From Blautia hansenii (GTDB lineage Bacteria; Bacillota; Clostridia; Lachnospirales; Lachnospiraceae), in contig NZ_JAAITA010000009.1 in NCBI RefSeq assembly GCF_013304445.1, positions 1-64,000 of the forward strand: 64,000 nucleotides of DNA. Direction: 5' to 3'. Below, piece after piece: positions 43,150-51,341 of the stretch. Under the pieces are notes generated by a model. The model was not told the DNA's origin, ran no database searches, and worked only from the letters and a program-made list of their open reading frames with translations. Within the stretch, counting starts at the first letter, position 1, and the number at the start of each line of letters is the position of its first letter. A program made the translations under genes and the position numbers.

Positions 43150-45903
43150 ATGGCAGATTCCCTGTTTCCTAATCCGCACCCGGAAGAACCGTTTCGGGAG
43201 CCTGTTGCCAAACTGGCAAAAATGATTACAGACAGAGCCCCTGTTGTACTTGGTATTGAGAAAATCACAAAGGAATCCCCGGAATATATCGGGCTTTCCG
43301 CTTTGTGTACGGACGAAATGGCAGAAATTGCCTTAAAAATGGGAAAACGCAAACCCAGAACTCTTGAAGATATGGTAAAAATCACCGGAAAAGATAAGAC
43401 ATATCTGGAAGATATGCTGCAGAAACTGGCAGTTAACGGTGTCATTGAATACAACTGGGAAAATCCCAGGAACGAAAAGCAGTATGTGCTTCCTATGTTT
43501 GTGCCGGGCAGTGCAGAATTTGCAAACATGAACGAGGATATTTTGCGGGAACATCCGGAGATGGGACGGTTCTTTGAGCGTATGAGCCGTGTGCCTCTGG
43601 AAAAAATCACCCATATGGTGCCTCCCGGCGGAGCGGGTATCGGCATGCACGTTATTCCTGTGGAAAAAGCAATTCAGATGGAAAACCAGTCTGTGTCTGT
43701 GGAACATATTTCTCACTGGCTGGACAAATACGAGGGTAAATATGCGGCAAGTCCCTGTTCCTGCCGCCGTTCCCGCAAAACCTTTGACGAGGGCTGTGCA
43801 GACGACCCGGAAGGCTGGTGCATTGCTGTGGGAGATATGGCAGATTATGTGGTGGAAACCAATAAAGGAGGACGCTACATTACCAGAGAGGAAGTTATGG
43901 ACATTCTGAAAGTGGCAGAGGAAAACGGATTTGTACACCAGATTACCAACATTGACGGAGAAAATAAGATTTTCGCTATCTGCAACTGTAATGTAAACGT
44001 GTGTTATGCTCTGCGTACTTCCCAGCTTTTCAATACGCCGAATATGTCTCGTTCCGCTTATGTGGCCCATGTGAAAACAGAAAACTGCGTGGCCTGCGGA
44101 CGTTGTGTGGAATACTGTCCGGCAGGCGCAGTGAAACTGGGGCAGAAGTTGTGTAAAAAGGACGGCAGTAAAGTAGAATATCCAAAGCAGCCACTTCCTT
44201 CCCAGGTTCCCTGGGGACCCCATATGTGGACAGAAGACTATCGGGACAAAAACCGTATCAACTGCTATGACACCGGAACCGCGCCGTGCAAAACCGCCTG
44301 TCCTGCGCATATTGCCATTCAGGGATATCTGAAAATGGCGGCACAGGGAAAATATACAGACGCGCTGGCACTGATTAAGAAGGAAAATCCATTCCCGGCA
44401 GTGTGCGGACGTATCTGCAACCGCAGATGTGAAGACGCATGTACCAGAGGAACCATTGACGAGGCTGTTGCTATTGATGAAGTGAAGCGTTTTATTGCGG
44501 AACAGGATTTAAAGGCAGAGACCAGATACATACCGAAGAAAGTCGTGCCTTCTTTGAAAGGAGAATTTTCGGAAAAAATCGCTATTATCGGAGGCGGTCC
44601 GGCAGGATTATCCTGTGCGTTCTATTTGGCTGAAAAAGGTTATAAGCCTACCGTTTTTGAGAAGAATCAGAAAGCCGGCGGCATGCTGGTCTATGGAATT
44701 CCTTCTTTCAAGCTGGAAAAAGACGTGGTGCAGGCAGAAATTGATATTATCAAAGAAATGGGCGTAGAAATCAGAACCGGTGTAGAAGTGGGAAGGGATA
44801 TTACTCTGGACGAACTTCGCGCACAGGGGTATCAGGCATTTTACATTGCTATTGGCTGTCAGGGCGGAAGGCTGCCGGGTATACCGGGACAGAACGCAGA
44901 CGGAGTGATGACAGCGGTGGATTTCCTGCGGGCTGCAGGCGAAGATAATACCTATGCGGTTTCCGGCAAAACGGTAGTTGTAGGCGGCGGAAACGTAGCC
45001 ATTGATGTGGCAAGAACCAGTATGCGCTGCGGTGCAGACGGCGTTTCCATGTACTGTCTGGAGAGTCGGGAGATGATGCCTGCATCCGAAGAAGAAATTC
45101 AGGAAGCAGAGGAAGAAAAGGTATCCATTCACTGTGGATGGGGACCAAAGGAAATTCTCACAGAGAACGGCAAAGTGAAGGGTATTGTGTTCAAAAAATG
45201 TGTATCCGTAAAAGATCCGGACGGCCGCTTTAACCCCAGGTATGACGAAAGTGAAACCATGACCGTGGAATGTGACCATGTGTTTATGAGCGTAGGCCAG
45301 AGTATTCTCTGGGGCGATTTGTTAAAAAATGAGAAAGTGGAACTGGGAAGAGGAAACGGTGCAGTGGCAGACGCTGTGACGTATCAGACCGCGCAGCCGG
45401 ATGTTTTTGTGGGCGGAGATGTGTATACAGGACCGAAATTTGCCATTGATGCCATTGCAGCAGGAAAGGAAGGCGCCGTGTCCATTCACCGCTTTGTGCA
45501 GCCTCACAGCAGTCTGACTATCGGACGAAACCGCAGACAGTTTGTGGAACTTGATAAGCAGGATGTTCTGGTGGAAGAGTACGACAATTCCAGCCGTCAG
45601 ACTCCGGGATATGATAAGAATATTGACCGGAAAACTTCTTTCCGGGAGGCAAGGCAGAGCTTTACCGAAGAACAGGTGAAAAAAGAGACGGCCAGATGTC
45701 TGGGCTGCGGCGCTTCCGTAGTAGATGAAAACAAATGTATCGGCTGCGGCATCTGTACTACAAAGTGCGAATTTGACGCTATTCACCTGTACCGGGAAAA
45801 TCCGGAGTGCAGCACTATGAGAAAGAGTGAAGACAAGCTGAAATACATTCTTCCATACGGGGCAAAGCAGACTATTAAGATTAAGTTCTCCAAAAAGAAA
45901 TAA
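43150..45903 (+). CDS. giant Fe-S flavoprotein (ferredoxin + GltD/NfnB-like FAD-NAD(P) oxidoreductase)
   Basis: 917 residues. N-terminal domain of about 300 residues with its own Cys sets (PCSCRRSRK at about 202, WC near 224, CNCNVNVC near 281); a ferredoxin cluster CVACGRCVEYCPAG from residue 313; GltD-type cysteines (CKTACPAHIAIQGY, CGRICNRRCEDACTRG); FAD site IIGGGPAGLSCAFYLAEKG near 478; NAD(P) site VVGGGNVAIDVARTSMRCG near 608; and C-terminal CLGCG (850) with CIGCGICTTKC. The GltD/NfnB part suggests electron transfer between NAD(P)H and ferredoxin or a partner enzyme. The N-terminal domain is not assigned. Starts 27 bases after DUF5692. Confidence 0.85.
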   Translation: MADSLFPNPHPEEPFREPVAKLAKMITDRAPVVLGIEKITKESPEYIGLSALCTDEMAEIALKMGKRKPRTLEDMVKITGKDKTYLEDMLQKLAVNGVIEYNWENPRNEKQYVLPMFVPGSAEFANMNEDILREHPEMGRFFERMSRVPLEKITHMVPPGGAGIGMHVIPVEKAIQMENQSVSVEHISHWLDKYEGKYAASPCSCRRSRKTFDEGCADDPEGWCIAVGDMADYVVETNKGGRYITREEVMDILKVAEENGFVHQITNIDGENKIFAICNCNVNVCYALRTSQLFNTPNMSRSAYVAHVKTENCVACGRCVEYCPAGAVKLGQKLCKKDGSKVEYPKQPLPSQVPWGPHMWTEDYRDKNRINCYDTGTAPCKTACPAHIAIQGYLKMAAQGKYTDALALIKKENPFPAVCGRICNRRCEDACTRGTIDEAVAIDEVKRFIAEQDLKAETRYIPKKVVPSLKGEFSEKIAIIGGGPAGLSCAFYLAEKGYKPTVFEKNQKAGGMLVYGIPSFKLEKDVVQAEIDIIKEMGVEIRTGVEVGRDITLDELRAQGYQAFYIAIGCQGGRLPGIPGQNADGVMTAVDFLRAAGEDNTYAVSGKTVVVGGGNVAIDVARTSMRCGADGVSMYCLESREMMPASEEEIQEAEEEKVSIHCGWGPKEILTENGKVKGIVFKKCVSVKDPDGRFNPRYDESETMTVECDHVFMSVGQSILWGDLLKNEKVELGRGNGAVADAVTYQTAQPDVFVGGDVYTGPKFAIDAIAAGKEGAVSIHRFVQPHSSLTIGRNRRQFVELDKQDVLVEEYDNSSRQTPGYDKNIDRKTSFREARQSFTEEQVKKETARCLGCGASVVDENKCIGCGICTTKCEFDAIHLYRENPECSTMRKSEDKLKYILPYGAKQTIKIKFSKKK

Positions 45904-45919
45904 GACAGAGGAAGAAATC

Positions 45920-46267
45920 ATGCATGAACTTGGAGTTGTTTTCCATGTAATAAAAACTGTGGAGGAAGCGGCGAAAGAGAACCGGCTTACAGAAATAGAG
46001 GCGGTCACTCTTCAGATTGGAGAGGTTTCCGGTGTGGTGGAATCCTATCTCCGGAACTGCTGGAAATGGGCCGTGGAGAAGAGGAGCGAAATATTAAAAG
46101 ACAGTGCTCTTGTGGTAGAACAGATTCCGGCAGTGACTTACTGTGAGGATTGTGAAAAAACGTATCCCACGGTAGAGCACGGCAAGATTTGCCCTTTCTG
46201 CGGCAGCGAGCACACATACCTGCAGCAGGGAAATGAATTTTTAATAAAGGAAATCAGCGGGTGCTGA
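45920..46267 (+). CDS. hypA: nickel metallochaperone HypA
   Basis: 115 residues, the standard length. Ni-binding N-terminus MHELG with His2, and zinc finger YCEDC...CPFCG. It works with HypB in nickel insertion. It is 16 bases after the flavoprotein gene and last in the operon. Confidence 0.94.
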   Translation: MHELGVVFHVIKTVEEAAKENRLTEIEAVTLQIGEVSGVVESYLRNCWKWAVEKRSEILKDSALVVEQIPAVTYCEDCEKTYPTVEHGKICPFCGSEHTYLQQGNEFLIKEISGC

Positions 46268-46281
46268 TAAAAAATACAAAA

Positions 46282-46322
46282 CAACAGGCTATCGCATTGC
46301 TTCTGCATGTGATAGCCTGTTG
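46282..46322. terminator. bidirectional terminator after hypA
   Basis: CAACAGGCTATC/GATAGCCTGTTG with an inner GCA/TGT pair. It lies between the convergent hypA and GntR genes. Confidence 0.82.
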
Positions 46323-46339
46323 CGTTAAGTTCGATTTTG

Positions 46340-47047
46340 TTATTCGTAGTAAATCTTTCTGTTTCCGTCAATGCTTTCTCTTACGGATTTGTCTATCCAG
46401 GAAACGGCGCCGTTTAGGTCCCGGTTTTTTAGAAAAGTCCAGAGTTTATAGGTGTTTTCGTATAGAGCAGGTATGCCGTACAGAATACAGAAGCGTTCCC
46501 ACAGGGAAGTCACCGCTACTTTGAAGGAGCAGAAAATCAGGGGAATCAGGGTGTTTCCGGAGAGCAGGGCAAATTCGTGCTGGAAGTCATAGGCAGCGCG
46601 CACGGCCTGGTCGATGGTCTGAGCAGCGCCCAGACGTTCTACGATTTCCCCCAGAGAGGCAATTTCTTCGTCTGTGATACGCTCTGCGCACAAGGTTGCA
46701 GCCAGGGTGTCCAGGGCAATGCGGACTTCCAGAATTGAGCGTACCTCTTCTTCCCGCAGGCGCCCGCCGTTATAGTTCATAATAGCCAGCAGGGTTTCTA
46801 CTGTGCCGTTTCTCCTGTAATCTGCCACATAAGTGCCGCTTCGCGGCTTCACCACCAGAAATCCTTTCTTTTCCAAATCAGAAATGCCGCCGTTTACTAC
46901 AGCGCGGCTGACCTGCATTTCCTGGGCCAGCTGCCGTTCCGGGGGCAGCTTTTCTCCTACAGGCAGTTTTCCCGATAAAATCATCTGTTCTAATTGTTGT
47001 ACAAAAAGTTCCCGAAGAGAGGGAGAACTGATTTTTTCAAACTCCAT
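46340..47047 (-). CDS. GntR/FadR family transcriptional regulator
   Basis: 235 residues. N-terminal winged HTH (QLEQMILSGKLPVGEKLPPERQLAQEMQVSRAVVNGGISDLEKKGFLVVKPRSGTYV, positions about 18-72) and a FadR-type alpha-helical effector domain (LEVRIALDTLAATLCAERITDEEI). It overlaps the yesL-like gene by 11 bases in the same direction. The target is unknown; sugar acid or fatty acid metabolism is common for the class. Confidence 0.9.
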   Translation of the reverse strand: MEFEKISSPSLRELFVQQLEQMILSGKLPVGEKLPPERQLAQEMQVSRAVVNGGISDLEKKGFLVVKPRSGTYVADYRRNGTVETLLAIMNYNGGRLREEEVRSILEVRIALDTLAATLCAERITDEEIASLGEIVERLGAAQTIDQAVRAAYDFQHEFALLSGNTLIPLIFCSFKVAVTSLWERFCILYGIPALYENTYKLWTFLKNRDLNGAVSWIDKSVRESIDGNRKIYYE

Positions 47048-47678
47048 GAGAATCCTCCTTTTCCAGAAATGGCTTAAACATTCGGTAAAACAAAAGGGAA
47101 TTGATGTAAGCAGTCAGCCCAAATCCGAAGAAAAACCAGCAGCAGGCATACAGGGGCATTAGTTTCAAATCCTGATAAGTCATATACATAGGCAAAATGG
47201 AAAGCACCGCAATGGCCAGAGTGGAGGGAAAATGCATAAAGGCAAAGACGAAAGCATTTTTCACCAGATTCAGAGTTGTGTTGGCAAAGGCGGCGATGAC
47301 CGGAAAAATGTACAGGAAAAAGAGAACGAGAAGTCCTGCAATTCCCAGTGAAACATAAAAAAGTACGTTTGCTGCCGGGCTGGCGCTGCTTTGCAGAAAG
47401 TTTATATTTAAAACCAATATCAGCGCGCCTGCCAGAAGACAGAGCCAGACAACCAGGGACTGGATAAAGTTTTCCTTAAAAGCCCGAAAAAACGTTTTGA
47501 CCGTCCCGTTGTTGTTTCCTTTTACTGTGCGGAGCATGCAGTGGTAAAGGGCTGTGAGAGCAGGCCCTATGGTGATAACGGGAATACAACACAGGATAAA
47601 CAGCAGATTGGCAATGATAATATCTCCGATTTTGTTGAGAAAAATATGGACGGGATTTTCTTCGTTCAGTAAATTCAT
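47037..47678 (-). CDS. YesL (DUF624) family membrane protein
   Basis: 213 residues from ATG 47678, preceded by AAAGGA; the open frame further upstream lacks features of protein. Four to five transmembrane segments. The N-terminus HIFLNKIGDIIIANLLFILCCIPVITIGPALTALYHC (positions about 11-47) is the hallmark of DUF624. These proteins often accompany ABC sugar importers; here one is divergent, 438 bases away. Precise function unknown. Confidence 0.85.
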   Translation of the reverse strand: MNLLNEENPVHIFLNKIGDIIIANLLFILCCIPVITIGPALTALYHCMLRTVKGNNNGTVKTFFRAFKENFIQSLVVWLCLLAGALILVLNINFLQSSASPAANVLFYVSLGIAGLLVLFFLYIFPVIAAFANTTLNLVKNAFVFAFMHFPSTLAIAVLSILPMYMTYQDLKLMPLYACCWFFFGFGLTAYINSLLFYRMFKPFLEKEDSHGV

Positions 47679-48116
47679 AAGCGGTCCTTTCCGGCAAAAG
47701 CCATAAATTCTATGAGGTATTCTAGCATTAATCCGTGGGAAATGCAAAGAAAATCTCCTGTAAAAGTAAAAGGAAGAGCGGGCAGAAAGAAAAATATGGA
47801 AAAATGAGAAGGCATTTATGGAAAAATGGAAGAAAAGTTGCAATGAATACAAAAGTATAGGGGAAAATGATGAAGGAGATAAAGAAAAACGGTTATTAAA
47901 AAAAGGAAAAAAGAAAATATACTGGGAAAAAGACGCATGAAAAAGAAAAAGATGACAAAAAATTACGCAATATGCACAAATAAATAACATTTTTCCATAT
48001 ATGCAGAACATATATCCATTTAACATAATTCCATGTGCAATTATAATAACTATATCAGCCAACAAGAGATAAAAAGTTGGTAATATGACGAAAAATCATT
48101 AAAGGAGGAAGAAAGT
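47679..48116. other. purine-rich divergent intergenic region
   Basis: 438 bases between yesL and the binding protein gene. From about 47749 to 47990 the plus strand is strikingly A/G-rich with GGAAAAATG-like repeats, and no frame looks like protein. The right end holds the promoter at 48020-48047. Nothing else recognised. Confidence 0.5.
48020..48047 (+). promoter_or_regulatory. promoter of the alpha-galactoside importer
   Basis: TTAACA (48020-48025), 16-base spacer, TATAAT (48042-48047), followed by AAAGGAGG before the ATG at 48117. Confidence 0.7.
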
Positions 48117-49427
48117 ATGAAGTTTAAGAAAGTGATGGCATTGGTGTTGGCAAGTGCAATGGTATTCTCCATGGCAGCCTGCGGCGGTGACAGCGGCTCA
48201 TCCGGGGAGACAAAGAAAGAAGATTCCGGTGACAGCGGTGAATCCGACGGCGGTGAATTATCTGTTTCTATCTGGGATACAAATCAGGAGCCGGGCCTGA
48301 AGGAGATTCTGGCAGATTTTACAGAAGAGACAGGCATTAAGACAAAACTTACTGTTGTAAAATGGGACGAGTATTGGACCATGCTGGAAGCAGGTGCACA
48401 GGGCGGTTCTCTTCCGGACGTATTCTGGATGCACTCCAATGAAAGTGAAAGATACATGTCTAATGACATGCTTCTGGATTTGACTGATAAGATTGCAGAA
48501 AGCGATAAAATTGACCCGGAAAACTATCCGGAAGATATCTGGGGACTGTATACCTATGATGACAAATATTATGCAGTGCCTAAGGATGTAGATACTATTG
48601 CATTGTGGTATAACAAAACCATGTTTGACGAAGCGGGTCTGGCCTATCCGACAGCTGACTGGACATGGGATGACGTATCCGAAGCAGCCAAGAAGCTGAC
48701 AAAGGATGACGGCAGCCAATACGGTCTTGCGGTGAGAAACGATAACAACCAGGCCGGATATTACAATCTGGTATATGATAACGGCGGATATATTATCAAC
48801 GAGGATAAGACAAAATCAGGCTGGGATGACCCGAAAACGATGGAAGCTATGAAGACTCTGGAAGGCTGGATTAAAGACGGTGTAATGCCTTCTATTGAAA
48901 CAATGTCTGAGAACGGCGAAGATGTGCTCTTCCAGTCCGGAAAAGCAGCCATGGTTCTCCAGGGCTCCTGGATGGTTGCCGCTTACAGAGATAATGAATA
49001 TACAGCTGCAAACTGTGACCTGGTAGAACTTCCGAAAAATGCGGAAACAGGCAGAAGAGCTTCTGTATACAACGGACTTGGATGGGCAGCAGCTGCAAAT
49101 GGTGAGCATACAGAAGAAGCATGGAAGCTGTTGGAATATCTGGGTTCTGAAGAGGCACAGAAAAAACAGGCAGAGCTTGGTGTTACCATGTCTGCATACA
49201 AAGGAACTTCTGATGCATGGGCAAAATCTGCTGACTTTAATCTTCAGGCATACTTAAACATGATGGATGATATGGAAATCAGACCGTATTCCAAGACAAC
49301 AGTAACCTGGGAAAACGAAGACAATGAAATCTTAAAGAGCGTTTATACAGGTGAAAAGACCATGGAAGAGGCTTGTAAGGAAATGGCTGACCAGATGAAC
49401 GAAAAACTGGCAGAAGAAGGAAATTAA
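48117..49427 (+). CDS. ABC transporter sugar-binding lipoprotein
   Basis: 436 residues. Signal peptide with lipobox MAAC (lipidated Cys22), an acidic Ser/Gly linker, then the family 1 solute-binding fold (LSVSIWDTNQEPGLKEILADF, WTWDDVSEAAKKL, GKAAMVLQGSWMV). The following permeases, GH36 and GH4 genes point to raffinose-family oligosaccharides or melibiose as cargo. Confidence 0.92.
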   Translation: MKFKKVMALVLASAMVFSMAACGGDSGSSGETKKEDSGDSGESDGGELSVSIWDTNQEPGLKEILADFTEETGIKTKLTVVKWDEYWTMLEAGAQGGSLPDVFWMHSNESERYMSNDMLLDLTDKIAESDKIDPENYPEDIWGLYTYDDKYYAVPKDVDTIALWYNKTMFDEAGLAYPTADWTWDDVSEAAKKLTKDDGSQYGLAVRNDNNQAGYYNLVYDNGGYIINEDKTKSGWDDPKTMEAMKTLEGWIKDGVMPSIETMSENGEDVLFQSGKAAMVLQGSWMVAAYRDNEYTAANCDLVELPKNAETGRRASVYNGLGWAAAANGEHTEEAWKLLEYLGSEEAQKKQAELGVTMSAYKGTSDAWAKSADFNLQAYLNMMDDMEIRPYSKTTVTWENEDNEILKSVYTGEKTMEEACKEMADQMNEKLAEEGN

Positions 49428-49466
49428 GCTTCGGCGTAAAATTTTAAGTAGATGATAGACAAACCA

Positions 49467-49494
49467 GGGCTGTCGCACTCATATGCGGCAGCCC
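49467..49494 (+). other. intergenic hairpin between binding protein and permeases
   Basis: GGGCTGTCGCA/TGCGGCAGCCC (one G:T pair) with a six-base loop and no T run. Hairpins here usually protect the 3' end of the abundant binding-protein mRNA and lower permease expression. Confidence 0.6.
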
Positions 49495-49517
49495 TATGTT
49501 AAAAAGGAGTGATTTGC

Positions 49518-50417
49518 GTGGCAAAAAAAGGAAAATCCGCACACACGGGCAGACGCAGAAGTGAATTTTTGTGGGGGTGGCTGTTTATTCTCCCGACCAT
49601 AATTGGATTGATTATTCTGAATATTATCCCTATCTTCCAGACCGTGTACCAGAGCTTTTTCAAGACGGGAGATTTTGGTAAGGGAAATATTTTTATTGGA
49701 TTTGAAAATTATACAAAGGTTTTTGGAGATGCAGAAATATGGCAGGCTCTGCTGAATACCTTTAAGTATGCAATTATAGAAGTACCGTTTTCGATTATTC
49801 TTGCACTGGTGCTGGCTGTGCTTCTCAACCGCAAGATGAAGGGTCGTTCCGTATACAGAACCATTATCTTTCTTCCCATGGTTGCAGCTCCGGCAGCAGT
49901 TGCTATGGTATGGAGATGGCTGTTTAACTCCGATTTCGGACTTTTAAACAACATTTTTCATTTGAACGTAAAATGGGTTTCAGACCCGAAGATAGCAGTG
50001 TATTCTATTGCAGTTATCGGTGTCTGGTCTATTCTGGGCTATAATATGGTGCTGTTCCTGTCAGGACTGCAGGAAATTCCGCATGACTATTATGAAGCGG
50101 CGGAACTGGACGGAGCAACGGGAATTAAGAGCTTTTTCCACATTACCGTGCCGCTGCTGTCCCCCACCATTTTCTTTGTACTGGTGACCCGTGTCATTGG
50201 TTCTCTGCAGGTATTTGACCTGATTTATATGGTTATAGATAAGAGTAACCCGGCTCTGGAAAAAACGCAGTCTTTGGTATACCTGTTCTATAAATATGCA
50301 TTTATCAATAAGAACATGGGATACGGGGCAACGATTGTTGTGGTGCTTCTTGTAATTACGATGATTATTACTGCATTCCAGATGATTGGACAGAAAAAAT
50401 GGGTATTTTATAATTAA
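49518..50417 (+). CDS. ABC sugar permease, MalF/UgpA type
   Basis: 299 residues starting at GTG 49518, eight bases after AAGGAG; GTG 49509 would overlap that site. Six transmembrane segments and EAA loop EAAELDGATGIKSFFHITVPLL. N-terminal WLFILPTIIGLIILNIIPIFQ is typical. Confidence 0.93.
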   Translation: MAKKGKSAHTGRRRSEFLWGWLFILPTIIGLIILNIIPIFQTVYQSFFKTGDFGKGNIFIGFENYTKVFGDAEIWQALLNTFKYAIIEVPFSIILALVLAVLLNRKMKGRSVYRTIIFLPMVAAPAAVAMVWRWLFNSDFGLLNNIFHLNVKWVSDPKIAVYSIAVIGVWSILGYNMVLFLSGLQEIPHDYYEAAELDGATGIKSFFHITVPLLSPTIFFVLVTRVIGSLQVFDLIYMVIDKSNPALEKTQSLVYLFYKYAFINKNMGYGATIVVVLLVITMIITAFQMIGQKKWVFYN

Positions 50418-50429
50418 GGGGGGAGCAGA

Positions 50430-51269
50430 ATGGATAGCATGGAAACAAAAAAGAAAGTCGTTACGGCTGTCATACATATTGTCCTGATTCTGGTGTCAAT
50501 CACGATGCTGGTTCCGTTTTTGTGGATGATACTGACGGCATTTAAGTCTGTTACGGAAGCAACCTCTGTAGACCCCTTTGTAATTTTTCCGAAGGTGTGG
50601 AGAACAGATGCGTTTAAGGCGGTTGTCAATAACATGAATTTCCTGCTTTTGTATAAAAATACACTGCTGTTGATTTTCTTCCGTGTAGTATGCGCGGTTG
50701 TGACAGCGACTATGGCGGGATATGCTTTCGGACGGCTGAACTTTAAGGGGAAGAATTTCTGCTTTTCACTGGTATTGATTCAGATGATGGTTCCGGTACA
50801 GATTTTCATTATTCCTCAGTATTTGATGGTCAGCAAAATGGGTATGCTGAACACAATTTTTGCCCTGGTATTTCCGGGTATGGTTACTGCATTTGGTACG
50901 TTCCTTCTTCGCCAGGGATATATGGGACTTCCAAATGATTTGGAGGAAGCGGCCAGACTGGACGGCTGTAATATCGGTCAGACATTCCTGTACATTATGG
51001 CGCCTCTGACACGTTCCAGTATGGTGGCGCTGGGAATCTTCACAGCAGTGTTTGCGTTTAAAGATTTGATGTGGCCTATGATTGTCAATACAGATAAGGA
51101 TATGCTGGTATTGTCCTCCGCACTTGCGAAAATGCAGGGACAGTATATTTCCAAGTTCCCGGAATTAATGGCAGCTTCTCTGATTGCCTGCGTTCCTATG
51201 ATTATTATTTATGTGATTTTCCAGAAACAATTTATCGAAGGTATTGCTACCAGCGGTGGTAAATTATAA
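50430..51269 (+). CDS. ABC sugar permease, MalG/UgpE type
   Basis: 279 residues, six transmembrane segments, EAA loop EEAARLDGCNIGQTFLYIMAPL. Second permease of the importer. As at 19139-20871, no ATPase gene accompanies it. Confidence 0.93.
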   Translation: MDSMETKKKVVTAVIHIVLILVSITMLVPFLWMILTAFKSVTEATSVDPFVIFPKVWRTDAFKAVVNNMNFLLLYKNTLLLIFFRVVCAVVTATMAGYAFGRLNFKGKNFCFSLVLIQMMVPVQIFIIPQYLMVSKMGMLNTIFALVFPGMVTAFGTFLLRQGYMGLPNDLEEAARLDGCNIGQTFLYIMAPLTRSSMVALGIFTAVFAFKDLMWPMIVNTDKDMLVLSSALAKMQGQYISKFPELMAASLIACVPMIIIYVIFQKQFIEGIATSGGKL

Positions 51270-51289
51270 AAACACAGCAAACACAGAAT

Positions 51290-51323
51290 GGGCTGGCGCA
51301 AAAAAGTAAGCGCCGGCCTTTTT
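51290..51323 (+). terminator. terminator/attenuator in front of the second GH36 gene
   Basis: Ten-pair stem GGGCTGGCGC/GCGCCGGCCT followed by TTTTT. It ends 18 bases before the GH36 start and would stop part of the transcripts coming from the importer genes, unless an upstream promoter or antitermination operates. Confidence 0.75.
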
Positions 51324-51341
51324 AAAAGGAGGATTTCAAAT

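Noticed and set aside
41356-46267. [NiFe]-hydrogenase operon
   Set aside because: Only hypA and hypB are present; no large or small subunit motifs (such as RxCGxC with C-terminal DPCxxC) occur in the neighbouring proteins.
47678-48065. N-terminal extension of the YesL protein to 342 residues
   Set aside because: The added part is Phe/Ser-rich translation of a purine-rich intergenic strand; the DUF624 domain and ribosome site mark 47678 as the start.
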